A stretch of 64,000 nucleotides of DNA from Lysobacterales bacterium (lineage in GTDB: Bacteria; Pseudomonadota; Gammaproteobacteria; Xanthomonadales; Marinicellaceae): contig JAGRJR010000001.1 of the NCBI GenBank assembly GCA_020442635.1, forward strand, positions 26,213 through 90,212, in the 5' to 3' direction. The stretch's first letter is position 1; every line of letters begins with the position of its first letter. The notes below the pieces were generated by a model that searched no databases, was not told the DNA's origin, and saw only the letters and a program-made list of their open reading frames with translations. Of this stretch, positions 48,653 to 57,658 are shown in pieces. Made by a program: the position numbers and the translations under genes.

Positions 48653-49786
48653 TCATTGTCCAACCAAAGCCAAAAGCACCCCGGCAGCTACGGCAGAACC
48701 CAATACGCCGGCAACATTCGGTCCCATGGCGTGCATCAGCAAAAAGTTATGAGGGTTGGCTTCGGTGCCCAGCTTATTGGCAACCCGGGCAGCCATCGGC
48801 ACGGCTGAAACGCCAGCAGCACCAATTAATGGGTTGATAGGATCTTTGGATAGTTTATTCATGATTTTGGCCATAATCACCCCTGATGCAGTGCCAATTG
48901 AAAATGCTATGGCTCCCAAACCGAGGATACCCAAGGTTTCAGCGTTCAGGAATTTGTCGGCACTGAGTTTGGAGCCCACACCCAGGCCCAGGAAAATGGT
49001 CACGATGTTTATTAATTCGTTTTGTGCGGTCTTATTCAGTCGTTCCACGACACCTGCTTCACGCATCAAATTACCTAAACAGAACATACCCACCAAGGGT
49101 GTTGCTGCTGGTAAAAACAAGATGGTCAATAGTAACACTGCCAGCGGAAAGATGACTTTTTCAACTTTGGTCACATGGCGTAATTGCACCATTTCAATTT
49201 TACGTTCAGCTTCATTAGTCAGAGCGCGCATGATGGGCGGTTGAATGATGGGTACCAGTGCCATGTAGGAATAGGCAGCTACTGCAATAGCTCCCAGTAG
49301 TTCGGGTGATAATTTTGAGGCCAGAAAAATAGCGGTTGGCCCGTCAGCACCACCAATGATGGCGATAGCGGCGGCATCCTGTAAGCTGAATTCAATACCA
49401 GGCACTGCATTTAGCGCAATGGCGCCAAATAAAGTACTAAAAATACCAAATTGGGCAGCTGCTCCAAGTAATAACATTTTGGGGTTGGCAATCAAGGCGC
49501 CGAAATCAGTCATTGCTCCTACGCCCATAAAAATCAGCAAGGGAAAAATACCCGTGTCTATGCCGGCATAATAAATATAATGTAATAATCCGCCGGCTTC
49601 ATTAAAGCCTGCCAAAGGGATATTGGTTAACAAAGCACCAAATCCAATGGGTAGTAATAATAAGGGTTCAAACTTTTTGACTATGGCCAGATACAACAAG
49701 CCTAAACCAACCAACATCATGATGACCTGGCCCCAAACCAGATGAGCCAAACCTGTTGATTGCCACAAAGTGCTCAAAGCGTCCAT
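48653..49786 (-). CDS. oadB: Oxaloacetate decarboxylase beta subunit (sodium pump)
   Basis: A 377-residue membrane subunit that carries Na+ across the membrane while decarboxylating the carboxybiotin delivered by OadA. Visible: the N-terminal GHL-type helices ([20 protein letters not shown]), the conserved [15 protein letters not shown] motif (Na+ site), and the C-terminal [19 protein letters not shown] block. About 10 hydrophobic helices are seen. It starts 6 bases after the oadA stop in the cluster oadG-oadA-oadB. Confidence 0.95.
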   Translation of the reverse strand: MDALSTLWQSTGLAHLVWGQVIMMLVGLGLLYLAIVKKFEPLLLLPIGFGALLTNIPLAGFNEAGGLLHYIYYAGIDTGIFPLLIFMGVGAMTDFGALIANPKMLLLGAAAQFGIFSTLFGAIALNAVPGIEFSLQDAAAIAIIGGADGPTAIFLASKLSPELLGAIAVAAYSYMALVPIIQPPIMRALTNEAERKIEMVQLRHVTKVEKVIFPLAVLLLTILFLPAATPLVGMFCLGNLMREAGVVERLNKTAQNELINIVTIFLGLGVGSKLSADKFLNAETLGILGLGAIAFSIGTASGVIMAKIMNKLSKDPINPLIGAAGVSAVPMAARVANKLGTEANPHNFLLMHAMGPNVAGVLGSAVAAGVLLALVGQ

Positions 49787-49792
49787 GATGAT

Positions 49793-51580
49793 TTAGTTAA
49801 AACTCAACAAAGTATCGCCTACTTTGACTTGGTCGCCTTCTTTTATGTGTGTTTCTGTAACAGTGCCACAGTGGCTTGAAACCACTTCAGTTTCCATTTT
49901 CATGGCTTCCAAAATAATCAAAACATCACCCTCACTGACTTGGTCGCCGGCTTTAACATTGACTTTGAAAATATTGCCCGAAAGGGGGGCGTTCAATGTT
50001 TTGTTTGATGCTGCGGGTGTTGGTGACATTGGTGCAGCTTCAGTGACCTGGCTAATAGCACCAGAAGGTGCTACTTGAACTTGATAAACCTTGCCGTCAA
50101 CTGTAACAGCATAATTTTCAACTGAATCAGAAGTTTGTGGTGGTGCAGAGGATTGAGTTGTCGGTTCTGCAGCTGAAGCTTGTGGCGCTGGCTCAAAAGC
50201 TTCTTTGTTGTGTCGGTTTTTCAGGAATTTTAAGCCAATTTGTGGAAACAACGCATAAGTCAATACGTCATCAATGATATGTTCTGCTAATTTGATATTT
50301 TCCTTTTGGGCTATCTTTTTCAGTTCCTGAGTTAATGTATCTACTTCTGGCTTTAGCAAATCGGCTGGTCGACGAGTAATGGGTTCTGCGCCATTCAAAA
50401 CACGTAATTGCAGTTCTGAATTAACAGGTGCTGCTGTGGCACCATATTCACCCTTGAGCACTCCGGCAGTTTCCTTGCTGATGCTTTTGTAGCGTTCCCC
50501 GGTCAGTACATTCAGCACAGCCTGGGTACCAACAATTTGTGACGTGGGCGTAACCAACGGGATATAACCCAGGTCTTTACGAACTTGAGGTATTTCAGTT
50601 AATACATCATTGAGTTTATCACTGGCACCTTGTTCTCTCAATTGGTTTTCCATATTGGTTAACATGCCACCAGGTACTTGGGCGGTCAAAATTCTGGCAT
50701 CAATGCCCTTCAAACTGCCTTCAAACTTTTTATATTTTTTTCTGACATCACGAAAGTAGGAGGCTACCTGTTCCAGCTTTTGTAAATCAATGCCTGTGTC
50801 TCTTGGTGTATCTTCAACAATTGAAATGATGGTTTCGGTAGCAGAATGTCCATAAGTCATGCTCATCGAAGAAATGGCTGTGTCAATCACATCAATGCCT
50901 GCGTCAATGGCTTTCATGTGAGTGGCAACACTCAGACCGGTGGTGGCATGACAGTGCAATGATATGGGGATGTCGACACACCTTTTGAGTTCGGTAATTA
51001 ATTCAGTGGCAACATAGGGTTTTAACAAGCCTGCCATGTCCTTGATGCACAACGAATCCGAACCCATGTCTTCTAATTTTTTGGCCATGGTCAACCATCC
51101 TTGCAGATCATGCACCGGACTGACGGTATAGCTTAAAGTTCCCTGGGCATGGCCGCCCACTTTGTTGGTTGCCTTGATTGCTGATTCCATGTTGCGCACA
51201 TCGTTCATGGCATCAAAAATACGAAATACTTCAACACCATTGGCATAAGAGCGTTCAACAAATTTTTCCACCAGATCATCGGCATAGTGTCGATAACCCA
51301 AAATGTTTTGTCCACGAAACAACATTTGTTGTTTGGTCTTTGGCATGACCTTTTTTAATTCGCGGATACGTTCCCAGGGGTCTTCACCAAGGTAACGGAT
51401 ACAGGAGTCAAATACCGCACCGCCCCATGATTCGATGGACCAAAAGCCCACTTCATCCAACACTGGTGCAATGGGCAACATATCTTCTAAACGCATGCGA
51501 GTAGCAAGCAATGATTGATGGGCATCTCGTAACACCAATTCGGTGATACCTAAGGGCTTGGCTTGGGTCGATTCAGTCAT
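49793..51580 (-). CDS. oadA: Oxaloacetate decarboxylase alpha subunit (biotinylated)
   Basis: A 595-residue cytoplasmic subunit. The N-terminal carboxyltransferase domain starts [19 protein letters not shown] (metal-binding Asp19), with IDAMNDVRN and the HxH metal pair in [10 protein letters not shown] central HMGL-like/PYC-conserved domain follows, then an Ala/Pro/Ser-rich linker (about 465-515), and a biotinyl domain with AMKM (Lys561). It transfers the oxaloacetate carboxyl to biotin. It is co-transcribed with oadG and oadB; together they couple oxaloacetate decarboxylation to Na+ export. Confidence 0.95.
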   Translation of the reverse strand: MTESTQAKPLGITELVLRDAHQSLLATRMRLEDMLPIAPVLDEVGFWSIESWGGAVFDSCIRYLGEDPWERIRELKKVMPKTKQQMLFRGQNILGYRHYADDLVEKFVERSYANGVEVFRIFDAMNDVRNMESAIKATNKVGGHAQGTLSYTVSPVHDLQGWLTMAKKLEDMGSDSLCIKDMAGLLKPYVATELITELKRCVDIPISLHCHATTGLSVATHMKAIDAGIDVIDTAISSMSMTYGHSATETIISIVEDTPRDTGIDLQKLEQVASYFRDVRKKYKKFEGSLKGIDARILTAQVPGGMLTNMENQLREQGASDKLNDVLTEIPQVRKDLGYIPLVTPTSQIVGTQAVLNVLTGERYKSISKETAGVLKGEYGATAAPVNSELQLRVLNGAEPITRRPADLLKPEVDTLTQELKKIAQKENIKLAEHIIDDVLTYALFPQIGLKFLKNRHNKEAFEPAPQASAAEPTTQSSAPPQTSDSVENYAVTVDGKVYQVQVAPSGAISQVTEAAPMSPTPAASNKTLNAPLSGNIFKVNVKAGDQVSEGDVLIILEAMKMETEVVSSHCGTVTETHIKEGDQVKVGDTLLSFN

Positions 51581-51588
51581 GGGATTCT

Positions 51589-51843
51589 TTATTGGGTTCC
51601 GGGTGGGTGTTTTCGTCGATATTGTTTGATCGCTGCTGTTATGGCAGCAATCACCTGCGTTGGTGGCTGATTATTATTTGATACTGAAGTTTTGGCTTCA
51701 TCAGGAAAGCGGATTGCTAGGGGTGTAATCACAAATTTAATGACGAGTATCAATAAACTCAAAAAGGCAAACACAAAACCCATGCCAGTAACCATCAGCA
51801 AGGCAGCTTGAGAAAACAGTTGAGTAGACGCGTCTAAATCCAT
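51589..51843 (-). CDS. oadG: Oxaloacetate decarboxylase gamma subunit
   Basis: An 84-residue small membrane subunit. It has one hydrophobic helix ([20 protein letters not shown]) followed by a polar C-terminal region ([10 protein letters not shown] and ending [10 protein letters not shown]). This matches OadG, which anchors OadA and OadB. Its stop is 8 bases before the oadA start. The about 195 bases upstream are shared with the divergent YdcH-like gene. Confidence 0.9.
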   Translation of the reverse strand: MDLDASTQLFSQAALLMVTGMGFVFAFLSLLILVIKFVITPLAIRFPDEAKTSVSNNNQPPTQVIAAITAAIKQYRRKHPPGTQ

Positions 51844-52039
51844 TATTTTTTAGGAGTTATTTGTGTGCATACTCCATTATTTTCATTATTTGTCTGAAAA
51901 TCAATGGTTATCTGAAAATTGTTGACGATGGATAAAAACAGTGGCGGAAAAGTCTAAATTTGACTTATGTCATGACTTATATAAGCATTTACGATTAGGA
52001 TGTAATAAACACTTAGATTAAATAATAAAAGGAGAAAAT

Positions 52040-52351
52040 ATGTTAGGCGAAAAACACGACTTACACCACGAGTTTCCGGAATATGAAGCTGAGATTCATC
52101 ACCTGAAAATGAACAACAACCATTTTTCCCGTTTTTTTAATGAATATGATCAACTGGCTCATGAAATTACCAGGGTACAACAAGGTCATGAAACACCTTC
52201 CGATGATTATGTGGAATCGTTGAAGAAAAAGCGTTTGTTTTATAAGGATGAACTTTATTTCATGATATTAAAACACCGCCGTAAACAAAGGAAAAAGGCA
52301 GTTAAGGAAGAGAAGAAACGACTTAAGAAAAAAGCCAAAGGTGAAAAGTAA
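52040..52351 (+). CDS. YdcH-family (DUF465) small protein
   Basis: A 103-residue basic protein with the DUF465/YdcH pattern: HHLKMNNNHFSRFFNEYDQL, then LKKKRLFYKDELYFMI. It carries an unusually long Lys-rich tail (RKKAVKEEKKRLKKKAKGEK). A clear AAAGGAG ribosome-binding site precedes the ATG. YdcH is a small conserved protein of unknown function. It is monocistronic and divergent from oadG. Confidence 0.85.
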   Translation: MLGEKHDLHHEFPEYEAEIHHLKMNNNHFSRFFNEYDQLAHEITRVQQGHETPSDDYVESLKKKRLFYKDELYFMILKHRRKQRKKAVKEEKKRLKKKAKGEK

Positions 52352-52450
52352 GGAAGTAATAAATAGTCAGCCCTGAAAAAGTTCACCTAGGCCTTTTATG
52401 ACCTTACTTGAGCCTTTCGGCTTAAGGTGGCACATCCCTGTGTCACAGCG

Positions 52451-52491
52451 TCGACCAGAAAAACATAATTAACGCATGGGTTTCTGGTCGA
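52451..52491. repeat. Perfect 11-bp hairpin
   Basis: TCGACCAGAAA (52451-52461) and TTTCTGGTCGA (52481-52491) with a 19-base loop. A weaker hairpin CTTGAGCC / GGCTTAAG lies just before it (52407-52426). They follow the YdcH-like gene and may act as its terminators, though no T-run follows. Confidence 0.5.
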
Positions 52492-52520
52492 TAAATATTG
52501 AGAACTTGATTTCCTCTTCT

Positions 52521-52822
52521 TTAAGAGACCTTTGCTCGATTCGTGAACAAAGATAAAAAGCCTGAAAATGAGCCACTCTGCGTTGAAAAACTTGCCAAAA
52601 TTTTTTCAGAAAAAGATTTTCACGCAAGCTGCGGAGCGATGAGTGTCAGGGAAAACACGAAATAATAACAGGCTCGTTTTGTTGTTTGGTCGGCTTGCCG
52701 AAGGCAAAAAGCCTAAACATAAAAAAGCGAAATGGTCGTGTATTGGACTGCGTTTTCCATCTTGATTGGTTCATTTTTAGCTCTTTTTCTTAATTGCACA
52801 GAATCAAGCAAAGGTCTCTAAA
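52521..52822. mobile_element. Small non-autonomous inverted-repeat element, copy 1 (302 bases)
   Basis: Terminal inverted repeats of 22 bases with two differences: left end 52521-52542 (core AGACCTTTGCTCGATTC) and right end 52801-52822 (core GAATCAAGCAAAGGTCT). The left end itself folds (CTTTGCTC / GAACAAAG). No transposase frame is present. The copy at 43818-43968 and the solo left end at 20351-20388 are relatives. This is a MITE-like non-autonomous element. I saw no clear target-site duplication. Confidence 0.75.
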
Positions 52823-52857
52823 CTACTATAAGCTGTGGTAGGGCACAGTCTGTGAGG

Positions 52858-54318
52858 TTAAGCAGTGGTTATATGGTTGCCACCTTTTTCTTTTGAAATA
52901 TAAAGCGCTTGGTCTGCCCGATGAAAAAGTGACTTGTAGTCCTCACCGGTTTTTAACTTGGCAATGCCAAAGCTTGATGACAGTTTCGTACTTTCAATGC
53001 TGATGGCTTGTACTTTTTGTTTGATTTCATTGACCAATGCATAAGCGTCATTGCTTGAGAGGCCCGGAAGCAGCAGTACAAACTCGTCACCTCCAAAGCG
53101 GGCAATGACATCGTTGGTTTTGATTTTTTCTTTGGCAGCATTACATACTTTTTGTAAAGCCAGATCACCGGCGGCGTGGCCATATTGGTCGTTGATGAAT
53201 TTAAAATCATCCAAATCAAACACTACAATGGTTAAGGGTAAATTGTTTTCATGGCTTTTGGCAATTTCCAGGTCTGCCCTTTGTTCCATATAATGGCGCG
53301 AAGAAACGCCAGTTAATAAGTCTGTAAACACCATGGTTTCAAGCGCTTGATTGTGTGCTTTTAGTTGTGGGATCGCAATACCGAATAATGCATTGGCGGC
53401 AATCACATTAATGGCAAATTGATACACCATCACAAAATCCATAAGTTCCAGTATATGAACTAACAGTACAATCAATATACTGCTCACAGCTAGACTGATG
53501 ATATTGAAAACAGGGGTTTCAGTGGTGGCAATCCACATGTGGGTGACTGCGAGGAAAAATATGGCAAAAGAACTCTCAAATGACTCTGTCAGGTAAGCGA
53601 GTAACATGGTCATGATAATCAAGATGACATTCAGGCTCATTTTGTTCAAAAGCCTCTTTTTAGAGCCGAGACCTTCATGGGTAAATACATCAAGTTTGAC
53701 ATTAGGTTCTGGAAATATTTTTATCAAGATACCACTGAACAAAGGTGTGAGCACAATGACTCCAGCCATATCGCCAATCCAGAATGGCAGTAAAGTTTTG
53801 GTTAAGTCTGCCAATGGCATTTGATTGGTTAAGATCAATGAAGTGATCACCAAAACGGTTGCCAGAAACGCAGAAATGCCAGCCACCAATAAAAAAGTGA
53901 CTATTAATTGAGGTACACTGACTTCGTCCCTTTGTGCCAACCGACTGATAATGGCTGCGCCCAGTGCATAGGGAATTATGTGAGCCAATCCAAATAAAAA
54001 ACCAGCCCATATCAATTCATTGGTATTTAATGGCAATTGATAGTGGTTGCCATTCCAGATAGTGATTAACACTGCACCAACCATGATTGGAATCAGTGCT
54101 CTGCTACCGAGAACCAATAAACAGGAAAAAGTAAATCCCGCAGCTGGAAACCAAACACTGGCATGTTCGGTGTACTCTACAACTCGTCCCATTTGCCAAA
54201 CGGTTAACCAGGAAAACAACAAAAACGCCCCCCTGGTAAGCATGGAGTTACTCAGAAAATTCTCCATGGCACGGGTTATGGCATGTTTTGAAACCGGGTT
54301 TTGGTTATACGCACTCAT
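52858..54318 (-). CDS. Diguanylate cyclase with MASE1-like membrane sensor
   Basis: A 486-residue protein. About 300 N-terminal residues contain roughly eight to ten hydrophobic helices of MASE1 type (WFPAAGFTFSCLLVL, then LPFWIGDMAGVIVLTPLF, both MASE1-like). A short helical linker (NQALETMVFTDLLTGVSSRH) leads to a C-terminal GGDEF domain with the intact signature RFGGDEF and DLDDFKFINDQYGHAAGD. It should make cyclic di-GMP. The sensor ligand is unknown. It is followed, after a 20-base gap, by the beta-propeller gene on the same strand upstream, so the two may form one transcript. Confidence 0.92.
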   Translation of the reverse strand: MSAYNQNPVSKHAITRAMENFLSNSMLTRGAFLLFSWLTVWQMGRVVEYTEHASVWFPAAGFTFSCLLVLGSRALIPIMVGAVLITIWNGNHYQLPLNTNELIWAGFLFGLAHIIPYALGAAIISRLAQRDEVSVPQLIVTFLLVAGISAFLATVLVITSLILTNQMPLADLTKTLLPFWIGDMAGVIVLTPLFSGILIKIFPEPNVKLDVFTHEGLGSKKRLLNKMSLNVILIIMTMLLAYLTESFESSFAIFFLAVTHMWIATTETPVFNIISLAVSSILIVLLVHILELMDFVMVYQFAINVIAANALFGIAIPQLKAHNQALETMVFTDLLTGVSSRHYMEQRADLEIAKSHENNLPLTIVVFDLDDFKFINDQYGHAAGDLALQKVCNAAKEKIKTNDVIARFGGDEFVLLLPGLSSNDAYALVNEIKQKVQAISIESTKLSSSFGIAKLKTGEDYKSLFHRADQALYISKEKGGNHITTA

Positions 54319-54336
54319 TTACGGTTGCTTTGAAGC

Positions 54337-55611
54337 TTAGTTATTCAATGACCAGTAATAGACAGAACCATTATCGCTGCCACCTATGACGCTACCGCCA
54401 TCCTGGGCCAACATCATTGGCCAATTCATCATATTGGTATTCTGTTGCCAAATCAGCGTTCCGGTAGCTGCTTCAAATAGGTAAAAGCTGCCTGCCGATT
54501 CTTTAACCGTTTGACCATCTGGTTTGCCGTCAGTTGCTGTTACGTAGGTGGCATTTTTATCCAGGGAAACACCGGGGTTTACACCAAATTGGATAGGTGT
54601 TGACCATTGAATGATGCCTTTAAAATAAGGTTCGGGATAGCCATCATCAGCATATACCATTCTGACAGATTTAACCAAATACAAAAATCCACCATTGGTC
54701 TTGCTGTCTAAATTGGCTCCACAGGCTACATACACATCGCCCATGTCAGTTTGAGTCACATCTACCGCGTACGCCAGGGATAGATCAGATTGGTCTGGTT
54801 TACATTGCCAAGCCAGCTCATTGGGTTTCAAACTATGAACCAGCACACAACTGCCGTCATGTAGTGATGCGGCCCATATTTGTCCATTATCAGTCACAGC
54901 CACCCGCATACAACCGGTCGAGTCAAGCGTACATTGTCCCATTGGACTGACTGTGCCATTGTTGATGCTGTAGCTGACTATCTGTCCACTGGTGCTTGTA
55001 GTTGAGCTTGTTGTGGCATCGTTACTTGGTGTCGAATTGTTATCATCTGCGTATTGAATGCCTGAAGCCACAACTGTACTACCATCATGGCTGATAACAC
55101 AACTATTGATGCTGTAGCTGGTAGATGTGTCTTTGAAAATACTGGCATAAGCTGTGGCAGCTTCATTTAATTGATAAATTTCAATGGTATGTCCATAGCA
55201 AACTGCCAAGTATTGGCCATCATGACTTAAACTGACTTGATTGATTCTTGAATACAGATTGATATTTAACAATACTTGAGCTGAGTCTGCCGCAAATGCC
55301 TGTAAATAACCGGGCTCAGGGTTGTTTTTATCCTTGGAATCACTTGTTTCCCCCCCTGAAGCAACAAATTGACCATCACCGCTGACAGCCACCCAAAACA
55401 CGCCTTGGTAAGTTTCTCCAGATGAAATGGGTTGTTTCCATAATTGGTTTCCTTGGTCATCGAACAGGTAAGTGTAAAAAGTACCACTGCCTCGCTCAAA
55501 GGAAGAGCCAAAAGCGCAACGTGTACCATCATCGCTGATTGAGACTGAATTGATTTGTAATGGTGTTGTGGGTGTAAATTGCCAAGTGGCATTGTTTACT
55601 TGTTTACTCAT
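54337..55611 (-). CDS. Cytoplasmic beta-propeller (WD40/PQQ-like) protein
   Basis: A 424-residue protein with no signal peptide. It shows about seven blades with the pattern SISDDGTRCAFGSS, VSGDGQFVASGGE, LSHDGQYLAVCYG, ISHDGSTVVASG, VTDNGQIWAASLHDGS and QDGGSVIGGSDNGSVYYWSL, typical of WD40/quinoprotein-like propellers. Beta-propellers of this type bind proteins or small ligands; no catalytic motif is seen. It directly precedes the MASE1-GGDEF gene on the same strand (18-base gap), so it could be a regulatory partner of that cyclase. Partner role is inference. Confidence 0.75.
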   Translation of the reverse strand: MSKQVNNATWQFTPTTPLQINSVSISDDGTRCAFGSSFERGSGTFYTYLFDDQGNQLWKQPISSGETYQGVFWVAVSGDGQFVASGGETSDSKDKNNPEPGYLQAFAADSAQVLLNINLYSRINQVSLSHDGQYLAVCYGHTIEIYQLNEAATAYASIFKDTSTSYSINSCVISHDGSTVVASGIQYADDNNSTPSNDATTSSTTSTSGQIVSYSINNGTVSPMGQCTLDSTGCMRVAVTDNGQIWAASLHDGSCVLVHSLKPNELAWQCKPDQSDLSLAYAVDVTQTDMGDVYVACGANLDSKTNGGFLYLVKSVRMVYADDGYPEPYFKGIIQWSTPIQFGVNPGVSLDKNATYVTATDGKPDGQTVKESAGSFYLFEAATGTLIWQQNTNMMNWPMMLAQDGGSVIGGSDNGSVYYWSLNN

Positions 55612-55746
55612 TTAATTGTTGACTTTGGGGGAATCGAAAAAAATTATAGCCTGCTGATGTAGATAATTCCACACAAATACCAATCCTTTCGTAATGCAGC
55701 ACTTTGGTCATTGGATTATAATGGCAGCTCATTTTCGGATATTGAC

Positions 55747-57051
55747 ATGAATTTTTCTTCCCTGGGCTTAGACCCCAAAATTTTACAAGCCATTGAGGTA
55801 TGTGGTTATCAACATGTGACACCTGTTCAGGAACAGGCATTGGTACCTGCAAGACGTGGCAGAGACTTGTTAGTCAATGCACAAACGGGAACCGGTAAAA
55901 CGGCAGCCTTTGCTTTGCCTTTGTTGCAAAAGTTAATTGACCAACCGAAAACTGCCAAAAATGGTCAGGTTCGTAGCCTGGTTTTAACTCCGACACGCGA
56001 ATTGGCGGAACAGTTGGCTCATACTATTGGTGAATATGCCCAGTTTTTGGCTTTGGATATTGTTGCTGTTTTCGGTGGGGTGAAAATGGGTGGACAAGCG
56101 CAGCAGCTCAAAGCAGGTACTGACATACTGATTGCTACGCCTGGGAGATTGATTGAACATTTACAATCGGGATATGTGGATTTGTCAACTGCTGAATATG
56201 TGGTACTTGACGAAGCGGATCGCATGCTGGATATGGGTTTTATTAATGACGCCATTGCCTTGATTAATGAAACTGCCAAGAATCGACAAACCCTTTTATT
56301 CTCAGCCACCACCACGCCAGCAATGAATGAATTAGGGCACAAAATTTTACGAAATCACCTGGATATTCGAGTGGATAAAGCCAATCAGACTGCAGACACG
56401 GTTAGTCATGTGGTTTATCCAGTGGATGAAGCACGTAAGATAGATTTGTTCATGACCTTATTGGATCAATACAACTGGTATCAGATTTTGGTGTTCACCA
56501 GCACCAAAAAACAAGCTGACCATCTACTTGATCGATTAAAGAAGCAACAGATTCCAGCGGCTATTTGTCATGGTGATAAAAGTCAAGGAACACGACGTCG
56601 TTCACTAAAGGATTTCAAAGCAGGCAAAGTTCAGGTGTTGATCGCCACCGAAGTGGCTGCCCGAGGCCTTGATATTGAGGGCTTGGATTTTGTTTTAAAT
56701 TACAACCTGCCTTATTTACCCGAAGATTATGTACATCGCATTGGTCGAACGGGAAGGGCTGGACAATCAGGCCGGGCAATTTCTTTTGTTTGTCCAGAAG
56801 AAGTACGGTTTTTGCGCAAAATCGAGCGATTGATTAGCGGTAGCATTGAGCGGATTTATCAGCGGGGCTTTGAGTTGGCTGAACGGGAAGAAATTGCTCC
56901 AACTCTGGTGCGTCAAAAGACAAGTCCAAAAAAACCAAACAATAAGCAGACCAAGAAACAAAGTGCCAAGAAGCCCAATCGAAAAAAAATCACCACCCGT
57001 GCTGGAGGGAAAAACTCAAAATCTGGACGAAAAAAGCTCAAAAAGTCATAA
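55747..57051 (+). CDS. DEAD-box RNA helicase (RhlE-like)
   Basis: About 434 residues from ATG 55747; the longer in-frame start at 55711 adds 12 residues that do not fit the family. All DEAD-box motifs are seen: Q motif (FSSLGLDPKILQAIEVCGY), Walker A AQTGTGKT, PTRELAEQL, DEAD in VVLDEADRMLDMGF, SAT in LFSATTTP, the helicase-C motifs VLIATEVAARGLDIEGLD and HRIGRTGRAGQSG. The C-terminal tail is strongly basic (Lys/Asn-rich) and typical of RhlE. It unwinds RNA in ribosome assembly or RNA decay. It is divergent from the propeller gene. Confidence 0.93.
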   Translation: MNFSSLGLDPKILQAIEVCGYQHVTPVQEQALVPARRGRDLLVNAQTGTGKTAAFALPLLQKLIDQPKTAKNGQVRSLVLTPTRELAEQLAHTIGEYAQFLALDIVAVFGGVKMGGQAQQLKAGTDILIATPGRLIEHLQSGYVDLSTAEYVVLDEADRMLDMGFINDAIALINETAKNRQTLLFSATTTPAMNELGHKILRNHLDIRVDKANQTADTVSHVVYPVDEARKIDLFMTLLDQYNWYQILVFTSTKKQADHLLDRLKKQQIPAAICHGDKSQGTRRRSLKDFKAGKVQVLIATEVAARGLDIEGLDFVLNYNLPYLPEDYVHRIGRTGRAGQSGRAISFVCPEEVRFLRKIERLISGSIERIYQRGFELAEREEIAPTLVRQKTSPKKPNNKQTKKQSAKKPNRKKITTRAGGKNSKSGRKKLKKS

Positions 57052-57080
57052 ACTTGCCAGTTTTGTCATAAAATAATGAC

Positions 57081-57650
57081 ATGCAAAGCCCTGATGATTT
57101 AGAAGTTACCCAGTTATTAAACAGACCTGGATCTGGCCTGTCGTCGTTGGGTGATGTTTATCAAGCTTTGTACCGGGACATTAAAAACATGGCGAGTTAT
57201 CAATTGAGTAAGGTGCCATCTGGTGCCACCATCACTCCCACTGTCTTGGCGCATGAGGCTTATGAGCGGATATACCAATCGATTCCCAATGACTACGAGA
57301 ACAGAACTCATTTTTTACGTACCTTGGGTAGTGTAATGCGAAACTTTTTGATTGATCAGCTGCGTGCTAAGAATGCTTTAAAACGCGGCGAAGGGGTGGT
57401 TCATCACACCATTTCTTCAGTCGAAGGCGGACAGGAGATCGCTTATGACATGATAGACTTTGATCATGCTTTGTCATTTATTTCTGAAGTTGACCCACAA
57501 TATACTGAAATTCTGGAATTAAAATTATTATTTGGTTTTACTTTTGATGAAGTGGCGAAGATTTTGCAAATAAGCAGCCGGCAGGCACAACGGCGCTGGA
57601 CTCAGGCCAAAGCCCTGCTGGTTTCTGTGTTGGCTGATCAAGATGATTGA
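57081..57650 (+). CDS. ECF-like RNA polymerase sigma factor
   Basis: A 189-residue sigma-70 family protein of the ECF-like TIGR02999 type: VYQALYRDIKNMASYQL, ATITPTVLAHEAYERIY and THFLRTLGSVMRNFLIDQLR (region 2), then region 4 LELKLLFGFTFDEVAKIL with QISSRQAQRRWTQAKALL. It starts shortly after the helicase gene. It is convergent with a Ser/Thr kinase gene, with only 8 bases between the stops. In many bacteria this sigma group sits next to TPR-bearing Ser/Thr kinases, which are thought to control it; the same pairing is present here. Confidence 0.87.
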   Translation: MQSPDDLEVTQLLNRPGSGLSSLGDVYQALYRDIKNMASYQLSKVPSGATITPTVLAHEAYERIYQSIPNDYENRTHFLRTLGSVMRNFLIDQLRAKNALKRGEGVVHHTISSVEGGQEIAYDMIDFDHALSFISEVDPQYTEILELKLLFGFTFDEVAKILQISSRQAQRRWTQAKALLVSVLADQDD

Positions 57651-57658
57651 GGCTTGAT

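Larger units (their letters stand above)
52352..52857. other. 506-base gene-free stretch: hairpins and a mobile repeat
   Basis: Holds two hairpins (52407-52426 and 52451-52491) after the YdcH-like gene, then the larger inverted-repeat element. Inside the element a 40-codon GTG-started frame (52543 to about 52665) shows no recognisable content. No gene supported. Confidence 0.7.
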
